Assembly (NCBI GenBank): GCA_947505025.1
Contig: CANNIJ010000035.1
Location: 1-14,603, forward strand
Source of the DNA: Legionellaceae bacterium
GTDB taxonomy: Bacteria; Pseudomonadota; Gammaproteobacteria; Legionellales; Legionellaceae
Length of the DNA stretch: 14,603 bases
Direction of reading: 5' to 3'
Within the stretch, counting starts at the first letter, position 1. Every line of letters starts with the position of its first letter. Below the pieces are notes generated by a model, which saw nothing but the letters and a program-made list of their open reading frames with translations, did no database searches and was not told where the DNA came from. Shown piece by piece: positions 6,969 through 13,007 of the stretch. A program made the position numbers and the translations under genes.

Positions 6969-7997
6969 TTAAAAAGCAAGTTTTAATGCCAGCCAATCCT
7001 TGCTGTATTGTTTAATGACCGCGTCACTTAAGTCACGTTGTACATGCCCACGTTGTAGTACTTTTTTAGACGGGTATACCCATGGATTGTGTTGTTGTTT
7101 GGCACTTAGCAAGAGTTTTCCTGGAGCATTTGTGATGGCATGTCCTTCTTGACGTGCAATTTCAGCCGCAATCTCTGGGCGTAATAAGAAGTTTATAAAT
7201 TGATGTGCGGCATGCGGATGAGGTGGATTTCTGGGTATTGCCAGGCAATCAATCCAAACGACAAAACCCTCGCGTGGATAAATAAAATTGATTGCTGAAT
7301 TTTCCAAATGCGCTTTAAAGGCATCGCCACTCCATGCGGTGCCAATATTTGCATCCTCATCAATCATTAATGCCTGAACGCCCTCGCTGACAAATAATTT
7401 AATATTGGGTACCAGCTTATGTAAAGTCGTATTTGCAGCTTGTATTTCCTTGGTCCCAGACTCATCGACTGAATATCCTAAACGTATCATAGTTAATGCA
7501 AAAATTTCACGTGGATCATCTAGTAACATTAACTGATTGCGCCAACGTTGCTCCCATAGATCTTTCCAGTGGGTTGGAGGTTTTTTAATAAGATTTTTGT
7601 TATAAAAAATTCCAGTGGCACCCCAAACCAATGGGATACTGTATTGATTGTGTGGATCATAAGCATTATTTTGAAAATAAGGATCCAGATTATGCAAATT
7701 TGTCAGTTGTTTTTGGTCTATTGTTTCTAACATGCCGCTTTTTTTCATATGCTCAACTACGTACGCTGAAGGCACTATGACATCATATACTCCTGACTGT
7801 CCTGCCGTTAATTTGGTGTACAGCGTTTCATTACTATCGTATGTTGAAAAATGTACTTCTATGCCAGTAGAGCGTTCAAAAGCTTTGAGCACGCTACTGG
7901 GGATTTCGCCGCCCCATGAGTAAACATTAATTGATGATCCTGCAGACAGAGCTGATATATTGACAAAAAAGAATGCAATGATTAACCAGGCCTTCAT
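6969..7997 (-). CDS. potD: Periplasmic spermidine/putrescine-binding protein PotD
   Basis: Captures polyamines in the periplasm and delivers them to PotBC. It has 342 residues (E. coli 348), with a signal peptide whose hydrophobic core is about residues 4-16 and likely cleavage near ALSA-G; no lipobox is seen. Ligand residues known from E. coli PotD and kept here are W28, S77, Y79, D161, E164, W222, W248, D250 and Q320 (E. coli W34, S83, Y85, D168, E171, W229, W255, D257, Q327). Changed ones are T35 to G29, E36 to G30, Y37 to E31 and Y293 to H286. The ATG at 7997 overlaps the potC stop by 4 nt (ATGA) and follows AGGAAG, which fixes the start over an in-frame ATG at 8066. The start region is an exact 18-nt copy of that of the permease gene. 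Confidence 0.95.
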   Translation of the reverse strand: MKAWLIIAFFFVNISALSAGSSINVYSWGGEIPSSVLKAFERSTGIEVHFSTYDSNETLYTKLTAGQSGVYDVIVPSAYVVEHMKKSGMLETIDQKQLTNLHNLDPYFQNNAYDPHNQYSIPLVWGATGIFYNKNLIKKPPTHWKDLWEQRWRNQLMLLDDPREIFALTMIRLGYSVDESGTKEIQAANTTLHKLVPNIKLFVSEGVQALMIDEDANIGTAWSGDAFKAHLENSAINFIYPREGFVVWIDCLAIPRNPPHPHAAHQFINFLLRPEIAAEIARQEGHAITNAPGKLLLSAKQQHNPWVYPSKKVLQRGHVQRDLSDAVIKQYSKDWLALKLAF

Positions 7998-8002
7998 GGA
8001 TT
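7985..8002 (-). repeat. 18-nt direct repeat, copy 1 (potC/potD junction)
   Basis: The minus-strand sequence AATCCATGAAGGCCTGGT covers the last codons and stop of potC and the first four codons of potD (MKAW). It is identical to 12123-12140 at the bolA/permease junction, on the same strand. The two flanks share only an AGGA-type Shine-Dalgarno sequence. Confidence 0.95.
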
Positions 8003-8746
8003 CTTCCTGGATATACGATGCGCTAAAATAACCAGCATCATTGAGATTAAAAGTGTAACCGTACATAGCGCGTTCAATTCCGGGGTTACTCCGGCGCGGA
8101 CTAATGCATAAATTGTAAGTGGCAATATATTAAATTCAGGCCCTGAAACAAAATAACTGATGATTACATCATCAAAAGATAAAGTAAATGCTAATAAAAA
8201 TGCACTTAAAAACGTAGAAGATAATAATGGAAAAATTATTTTGCGCAGAGCCGTCCAATGGCCTGCACCTAAATCTAAAGCACTGAAGTACATATTTAGA
8301 TCAAGGTGATGTAGTCGACTGTTAATCGTTAAAACTGCAAAAGGCAGGCAAAAAGTGATATGTGCAATCAATAAACTAAAAAAACCCAGTGAGATACCTG
8401 ATATATTGAAAAAGATTAATAAAGCCACACCTAAAACCAGATCCGGTAATATTATAAGTACCAGGATTAATGCATCAAAAAAACGATGTCTAGATCTGTG
8501 CAGAAAGAATTGTATGCAAGTTAACAAGCCCATGCAGGTGGAGATTAAGGCGGCACTGAGACCAAGGATGATTGAGTGTGAAAATGTAGACCAAAGTTCT
8601 CGGTCATGTATCAGCTCAGAATACCATTGAGTGGATAGTCCATGCCATCTTAGTGAAAAACGTGCATGATTAAATGAATACAGAATCAAAACAATGATTG
8701 GAATATATAATAAAGTGTAAACCAGTAACAAATAAATTTTCTGCAT
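7994..8746 (-). CDS. potC: Spermidine/putrescine ABC transporter permease PotC
   Basis: One of the two membrane subunits of the polyamine importer. From the ATG at 8746 it has 250 residues and about six helices, and it aligns throughout with E. coli PotC: LYIPIIVLILYSFN, ITFCLPFAVLTINSRL, LSFDDVIISYFVSGP and LPLTIYALVRAGVTPE. The cytoplasmic EAA loop that docks on PotA reads FSALDLGAG where E. coli has EAAKDLGA, so the glutamate is lost while the glycine is kept. Start choice is uncertain: a TTG at 8782 would add 12 residues and give a 4-nt TTGA overlap with potB, which suits the operon's style; the ATG at 8746 has only a weak GAAG before it and leaves a 32-nt gap. Its TGA overlaps the potD ATG. 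Confidence 0.92.
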   Translation of the reverse strand: MQKIYLLLVYTLLYIPIIVLILYSFNHARFSLRWHGLSTQWYSELIHDRELWSTFSHSIILGLSAALISTCMGLLTCIQFFLHRSRHRFFDALILVLIILPDLVLGVALLIFFNISGISLGFFSLLIAHITFCLPFAVLTINSRLHHLDLNMYFSALDLGAGHWTALRKIIFPLLSSTFLSAFLLAFTLSFDDVIISYFVSGPEFNILPLTIYALVRAGVTPELNALCTVTLLISMMLVILAHRISRKNP

Positions 8747-8778
8747 GATTGAGTTACTTCGTTTAACATTATGGTTAC

Positions 8779-9627
8779 TCAAACAGCACCCGATTTTTGT
8801 GGTCTGGTTTTACCTAAGCACAGGCTTACTAAAAGTATTGTCAGCATGAGGCTGGTTGCAGCACCTTGAGGCCAATCTTCCAAGACTAAAAATTGATGCT
8901 GAATCACATTCCCAATTAATAGAGATCTTGCTCCCCCTAAGATATTTGGGATATAAAATAATGTCATTGCGGGCAGGAAAACCAATAAACATCCATTGGT
9001 AATTCCGGTTTTTGTGTAAGGTAAATATACGTGGAAAAAAATACGTAATGGGCGTGCACCTAAATCTTTTGCGGCTTCAATCAGTCGTTGATCAAAGCGT
9101 TCCATATTGGTGATTAATGGCAGAACCATAAACGGAAATAATGTGTATACTAAACCAGAAATCACCGCAAATGGTGTGTACAACCAAATCATTGGTTCAT
9201 GCAATATATGCAGTTTAATTAATATAGTATTAAGTAAGCCATTGTTTTTTAACAAGCATAGCAATGCATAAGTACGTACCAAAGAACTGGTCCAGAATGG
9301 TATCATCACTCCCAGTAATAACACTGATTTGTATTTTGACTTAACGATTAAATAGCTGAATGGATAGGCCAGGATTAAACAAAAAAAACAAGTAATAAGC
9401 GCAATATTACATGATCTAATCAAGATCTTAACATACATTGGTGATAGTAATGTTGTGTAGTGTGTAATTGTCCAAGGTAAAGTTACCAGGTGTGAGCTGT
9501 TAGTGCTGGATGGTGTGGACAGCAGGCTTACGATAATCATCAAGCATAGCGGGACAAAGCTAAATAAAAACAGCCATATAATCATAGTGCTGGCCTGCAC
9601 ATTTCCCGGGGCAAATTTATTTTTCAT
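8779..9627 (-). CDS. potB: Spermidine/putrescine ABC transporter permease PotB
   Basis: The partner membrane subunit of PotC. It has 282 residues (E. coli 275-285) with about six helices: one at 15-36, then IPFWTSSLVRTYALLCLLKNNGLLN-type family sequence around 109-133, LVYTLFPFMVLPL (159-171), and an intact EAA loop EAAKDLGA (184-191) that contacts the ATPase. The end of the protein, after GAATSLMLTILLVSLCL, is short and polar. The ATG at 9627 lies inside the last codons of potA, giving an 11-nt overlap (ATGAAAAATAA), so translation is probably coupled to potA. No strong Shine-Dalgarno sequence is evident, which fits reinitiation. Its TGA meets a possible TTG start of potC. Confidence 0.95.
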   Translation of the reverse strand: MKNKFAPGNVQASTMIIWLFLFSFVPLCLMIIVSLLSTPSSTNSSHLVTLPWTITHYTTLLSPMYVKILIRSCNIALITCFFCLILAYPFSYLIVKSKYKSVLLLGVMIPFWTSSLVRTYALLCLLKNNGLLNTILIKLHILHEPMIWLYTPFAVISGLVYTLFPFMVLPLITNMERFDQRLIEAAKDLGARPLRIFFHVYLPYTKTGITNGCLLVFLPAMTLFYIPNILGGARSLLIGNVIQHQFLVLEDWPQGAATSLMLTILLVSLCLGKTRPQKSGAV

Positions 9628-10720
9628 AAGGCAGCAAGACTTCCCAACCAGTTAGCCAATGCACCCAAACTGGTTCATTAATCGAGTATTCTAATTTGTC
9701 ATCATCTTCATCAAAAAATTCAGAAGCTTTAATGATTTGCCCTGATGGCAATTTTACTTTCAAATCAACGGTTGATCCTTTGTAGAGTATATTTACAATT
9801 GATCCTGGTAACATATTCTTCGGATCTTGTATTTCAGAGTGCTTCCAAACCCGGATGTCCTCTGGACGCAGCATTAGATGCGCAGGATCATTGAGCTTGA
9901 ATTTACCGGTTTTTTTACATTTTAATTGAATGCCTTCAAGCCCGGTAATCCAATGCTCAGGATCTTCTTCGTTGAGTACAATATTAAAAATATTTGCTTC
10001 ACCAATAAAGTTGGCCACGCGTAAATTGGATGGATTTTCATAAATCTCGCGGGGTGTGCCGATTTGTTCGATTTGACCTTGATGGAATACGATGATTCTA
10101 TCCGACATAGATAAAGCTTCTTCTTGGTCATGTGTTACAAAAATAAAGGTCATGTTGAGTGTTTTCTGTAACTGCTTGAGTTCTTCTTGCATATTTTTAC
10201 GCAGACGATGATCCAGAGAGCTTAATGGTTCGTCTAAGAGTAAAACTTGTGGTCGACTAATGATTGCGCGTGCAATCGCTACTCGTTGTTGTTGGCCGCC
10301 ACTTAATTGTTCTACACCACGCTGCGCCATGGACTCTAGTTTGACCAACTCTAAGGCATCTTGCACGCGTTGATTTATTTCCAGTTCATTAGTTTTTTTA
10401 CAGCGCAGCGCAAATGCAACATTTTCAAAGATCGATAAATGTGGAAATAATGCATAACTTTGAAATACGGTATGAATATCACGTTTTTGCGCGGGCACAC
10501 CATTGATGATTTTACCGTTGATATAAATCAAGCCTGCAGATGGTTGTTCAAACCCTGAAAGTAAACGCAACATAGTGGTTTTGCCACAACCTGATGGCCC
10601 GAGTAACGTTAAAAACTCTCCGGCATAAACTATAAATGACAAATTGTTTAAGATCTTAGTGTTACCATAAGATTTGCTTAGATGCGATATCTCAATTAAT
10701 GGGGATTGAACTTTCATCAT
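9617..10720 (-). CDS. potA: Spermidine/putrescine ABC transporter ATP-binding protein PotA
   Basis: The ATPase that drives polyamine import through PotBC. The 367 residues (E. coli 378) include Walker A GPSGCGKTT (41-49), Q-loop VFQSYALFPH (85-94), signature LSGGQQQR (139-146), Walker B VLLLDEP (159-165), D-loop SSLD and H197 of the switch (VTHDQEEA). A C-terminal TOBE-like domain starts near 235 and holds HLMLRPEDIR (281-290); in E. coli this region takes part in feedback inhibition by polyamines. All catalytic residues are present. The start overlaps the permease stop by 4 nt (ATGA). The next codon is also ATG, so initiation at 10717 is possible and changes the protein by one residue. PotA, B, C and D together make a complete importer in the same order as E. 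coli potABCD. Confidence 0.96.
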   Translation of the reverse strand: MMKVQSPLIEISHLSKSYGNTKILNNLSFIVYAGEFLTLLGPSGCGKTTMLRLLSGFEQPSAGLIYINGKIINGVPAQKRDIHTVFQSYALFPHLSIFENVAFALRCKKTNELEINQRVQDALELVKLESMAQRGVEQLSGGQQQRVAIARAIISRPQVLLLDEPLSSLDHRLRKNMQEELKQLQKTLNMTFIFVTHDQEEALSMSDRIIVFHQGQIEQIGTPREIYENPSNLRVANFIGEANIFNIVLNEEDPEHWITGLEGIQLKCKKTGKFKLNDPAHLMLRPEDIRVWKHSEIQDPKNMLPGSIVNILYKGSTVDLKVKLPSGQIIKASEFFDEDDDKLEYSINEPVWVHWLTGWEVLLPYEK

Positions 10721-12135
10721 GCATCCAGTGAAGCAATCACACGCTGTGAGCGTGATTGCTTGATGTAAAACACCACGAATGGCAACAGCATGCCAGCTAT
10801 ACCCAAACTAAATACAACTCTAAAATGATGGACACTTCCAAGATCCATAGTATATTCTGGCGGAAAGAAACCCACGATTAAAGCTACGCCACATCCAATC
10901 AGACCCATCATACACACTGAGTAATAGCCCCAGCGCCCAAAAGGGATCACAAATGCACGTGGTTTATGTGCAAATTTATGTTTGATGTGCACGGCAGCAA
11001 TAAACATAACTACGTACATGATCAGATACATTTCAGTGCTTAGATCAGTCAGCAACCAATAAATCGCATTAATTGAAGGAAAAAGTAAAATCAAACCGCA
11101 TAACAGAGTGACCACACAGGCTTGGAGTAATAAAATACGTGAAGGGATCCCGTGAATATTTAATCGATGTAATATTGCCGGTAGAAAACCATGTTCTGCG
11201 GCTAAAAGTAATCCTTTGGCCGGAGATAAAATCCAATTTATCATGCCACCAATACTGCCAATTAAGATCATGATCACAATGCCGGGCATGAGAAAGCCTA
11301 AATGATATGCTTGGAAAAATTCATTAAATGCTTGCATTAAACCTTGAATTAAACTTATTTTATCTTCTGGTAAGACCACAGCAATCGCTAATGATCCACA
11401 TATCATAGTTATTAAAATGAAAACCACTGACATCCCGATCGCTTTGGGAAAATTGCGTTGTGGACGATGAACATTTCTTACATGCACTGCGGCAAGCTCC
11501 ATGCCTAAATAAGCGGTCATGATTGCAGTTAAAGATGACCATGATGTGCGATTATTTAGGTGTGGTATAAAATCAGCTGGATTCAGTGTAATTGCCAAAG
11601 GTTTACCTTGAATCAACCAAAGTATTCCCATAAATATTATCAGACTCATAGGAATAATCATGCCGATTACGGCACAAAAAGCTGCAAATCTGGATGATGC
11701 TTTTAATCCATTCAATCCTAGAAAAGTTAGAGACCAGAATACAGTCAGAATCACGACGATTACGTAAATTTTGCTTTGCGCCAGCTCTGGATAGATCAAG
11801 TAAGCCAAAGTTCCAGCAATAAATGACAGCATGGTCGGGTACCAGATCAACGTGTTGATCCATTGTAGCCAGATTGCGAAAAAAGCACATCTAGGACCAA
11901 AAGCATGTTGAACCCAGCTATAGACTCCGCCTTCTTCTTCAGAAAAAGTTGAGGTTAATTCGGCTGAGACCAATGCTACTGGGATTAAAAAAAATATCGC
12001 AGAGACTATAAAGAAAAAAACCGATGAAGCACCAAAAAGGGCGGTGCTGGGTAATGTACGTACGCTGTCAATCGCTCCAGTTATGAGCAATACCAAAGCA
12101 ATAATTGAAATCTTTTCAGTTGACCAGGCCTTCAT
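10717..12135 (-). CDS. APC-superfamily amino acid antiporter, GadC (glutamate:GABA) family, lacking the C-plug
   Basis: A 472-residue inner-membrane transporter with about 12 helices. It resembles E. coli GadC along its length: EEGGVYSWVQHAFGPR (67-82) against GADC's EGGIFTWV segment, AYLGMELAAVHVRNVHRPQR (208-227) against SYMGVEASATHV, and AVVLPEDKISL followed by GLMQAF against AMVIPGNEINL with GVMQTF. GadC exchanges glutamate for GABA and has a C-terminal plug of about 40 residues that closes it at neutral pH; this protein ends soon after the last helix, so that gate is absent. No gadB-type decarboxylase is visible, and the substrate is unknown. Position between bolA and potA, overlapping both by 4 nt, suggests a role with polyamine or amino-acid uptake. 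Its first codons lie in the 18-nt repeat shared with potD; AAGGAC precedes the ATG. Confidence 0.88.
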   Translation of the reverse strand: MKAWSTEKISIIALVLLITGAIDSVRTLPSTALFGASSVFFFIVSAIFFLIPVALVSAELTSTFSEEEGGVYSWVQHAFGPRCAFFAIWLQWINTLIWYPTMLSFIAGTLAYLIYPELAQSKIYVIVVILTVFWSLTFLGLNGLKASSRFAAFCAVIGMIIPMSLIIFMGILWLIQGKPLAITLNPADFIPHLNNRTSWSSLTAIMTAYLGMELAAVHVRNVHRPQRNFPKAIGMSVVFILITMICGSLAIAVVLPEDKISLIQGLMQAFNEFFQAYHLGFLMPGIVIMILIGSIGGMINWILSPAKGLLLAAEHGFLPAILHRLNIHGIPSRILLLQACVVTLLCGLILLFPSINAIYWLLTDLSTEMYLIMYVVMFIAAVHIKHKFAHKPRAFVIPFGRWGYYSVCMMGLIGCGVALIVGFFPPEYTMDLGSVHHFRVVFSLGIAGMLLPFVVFYIKQSRSQRVIASLDA

Positions 12136-12140
12136 GGATT
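12123..12140 (-). repeat. 18-nt direct repeat, copy 2 (bolA/permease junction)
   Basis: Identical in sequence and strand to 7985-8002. Here the repeat holds the bolA stop codon and the first four codons (MKAW) of the permease gene. Both upstream proteins end in Asn-Pro and both downstream proteins start Met-Lys-Ala-Trp. Confidence 0.95.
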
Positions 12141-12467
12141 GTCCTTGAGTGTATTAGGATTGATATGGCGTTTATTTCTACATGCTGGTGAATCCGGTAT
12201 GGTTTGCTCAAACCACTCTTCTGGGGTATAAAGGAACATACTTAAGGCGTGCAATCCATTATCAAACTCTGATCTTAATACGCTATTAACTGCGCGATGA
12301 CGTGCAATCAGTGTAAGTTTATGAAATTTGTCAGATACGATAATTACTTTGAAATGACTTTCTGCGCCCAAAGGAACTTGATGCACATCTGATTCATCAG
12401 CAATGCGCAGTTCAAGTGGCATGAATTCTTGGGAAAGGATATGATGGATGCGTTTTGATCGCAGCAT
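12132..12467 (-). CDS. bolA: BolA family protein
   Basis: BolA proteins bind monothiol glutaredoxins and share a [2Fe-2S] cluster; E. coli BolA also acts in stress physiology, cell shape and transcription. The 111-residue protein has the family fold with DESDVHQVPLGAESHFKVIIVSDKF (family-typical, 24-48), RHR (56-58) and GLHALSMFLYTPEEW (71-85). H29 and H73 match the loop and C-terminal histidines that ligate the cluster in BolA. The SPACR segment near 93-97 matches E. coli BolA's end; about 15 residues follow, mostly polar. No Shine-Dalgarno sequence is seen before the ATG at 12467, only a pyrimidine-rich stretch, but the N-terminal helix fits this start. A strong -10 box lies 30 bases upstream. 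The stop overlaps the permease start by 4 nt, so it is the first gene of the pot operon. Confidence 0.94.
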   Translation of the reverse strand: MLRSKRIHHILSQEFMPLELRIADESDVHQVPLGAESHFKVIIVSDKFHKLTLIARHRAVNSVLRSEFDNGLHALSMFLYTPEEWFEQTIPDSPACRNKRHINPNTLKDNP

Positions 12468-12496
12468 AAAAAAAATAGAAGGGTGAATAGCAGAAG

Positions 12497-12525
12497 ATTA
12501 TATCTAAAAAGAAACGGGTGAGCAA
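12497..12525 (-). promoter_or_regulatory. Sigma-70-like promoter for the bolA-pot operon
   Basis: On the minus strand a TTGCTC (12525-12520) is followed after exactly 17 bases by a perfect TATAAT (12502-12497). Transcription would start near 12490, leaving a leader of about 23 bases before bolA. The -35 matches the consensus only in TTG. No other convincing promoter is seen before potA, B, C or D. Confidence 0.6.
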
Positions 12526-12538
12526 TGCTTGATAAGTG

Positions 12539-12544
12539 TATACT
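12539..12544 (+). promoter_or_regulatory. Possible -10 box for the pilin gene
   Basis: TATACT lies 43 bases before the pilin ATG and matches the -10 consensus at five of six bases. No -35 hexamer is recognisable 16-18 bases upstream (GGGTGA or similar), so it may depend on an activator, or the true promoter may be elsewhere. It lies just outside the divergent bolA promoter, so the two could interfere. Confidence 0.3.
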
Positions 12545-12587
12545 CCAACCTGATTTAGTTTTTTTAGTTCTAAGGAGAGTAGTAAAA

Positions 12588-13007
12588 ATGAAAAAAAATG
12601 GCTTTACATTGATTGAAATTATGATAGTTGTGGCAATTTTAGGTATATTGCTGACAATGGCTATTCCAGCATATCAAGATTATGCTGTGCGTGCGCGGGT
12701 TACGGAAGGATTAAACTTAGCTGAGGCTGCCAAAGTCGCGGTGGCTGAAACTGTCTCTGCAAGTAATGTATTCCCAGAGAGTCAGGCTGCGAGTGGATAT
12801 GCAGCACCAGAGCCCACTCAGAATGTTGAATCCATAAGTATTGCTCCAGCTTCAGGTGTGATTACTATCACATATACAGCATTAGCGGGTAATGGTACGT
12901 TGCTGTTAACACCAACCTTGCGGTCTAGTGGTGATTTGAGTTGGACTTGTACGCAAGGTACATTAGCAGCTAAATACCGCCCGGCCACTTGTCGAGCTGC
13001 TGCTTAA
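12588..13007 (+). CDS. pilA: Type IVa major-type pilin (prepilin)
   Basis: A 139-residue prepilin with a five-residue leader. MKKNG is cut before F6 by prepilin peptidase PilD, which also methylates the new N-terminus. The mature protein keeps E5 (FTLIE), the hydrophobic assembly helix (IMIVVAILGILLTMAIPAYQ, with the kink proline) and a short globular domain closed by C121 and C135, which should form the C-terminal D-loop disulfide. Such pilins build surface fibres for twitching, adhesion or DNA uptake. The ATG at 12588 follows AAGGAG (12572-12577); an upstream in-frame ATG at 12525 would put charged residues before the leader and is rejected. Minor-pilin or assembly genes are not in view. 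The last 38 nt, including the C135 codon, overlap the end of pfp on the other strand. Confidence 0.95.
   Translation: MKKNGFTLIEIMIVVAILGILLTMAIPAYQDYAVRARVTEGLNLAEAAKVAVAETVSASNVFPESQAASGYAAPEPTQNVESISIAPASGVITITYTALAGNGTLLLTPTLRSSGDLSWTCTQGTLAAKYRPATCRAAA

Noticed and set aside
6928..6996. Upstream in-frame ATG that would lengthen SohB by 23 residues
   Set aside because: It starts within potD, and the ATG at 6927 has a good AAGGAC Shine-Dalgarno sequence and matches the E. coli SohB start.
7998..8066. Upstream in-frame ATG that would lengthen PotD by 23 residues
   Set aside because: It would put a polar segment before the signal peptide; the ATG at 7997 has AGGAAG and the typical 4-nt overlap with potC.
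8355..8630. 91-codon plus-strand frame inside potC
   Set aside because: Antisense to PotC, which aligns across this whole stretch; Lys-rich product without a start signal.
12516..12529. Possible sigma-54 promoter (GG and GC elements) for the pilin gene
   Set aside because: The GG-to-GC spacing is 9 bases and not the required 10, and the surrounding bases do not match TGGCAC or TTGC.
12505..12535. Possible sigma-28 (FliA) promoter: TAAA with a GATAA element before the pilin gene
   Set aside because: The spacing is about 4 bases too long and the GCC part of the -10 element is missing.
12525..12587. Upstream ATG extending the pilin by 21 residues
   Set aside because: Prepilin leaders of this class are short; MKKNG/FTLIE with AAGGAG at 12572-12577 clearly sets the start at 12588.
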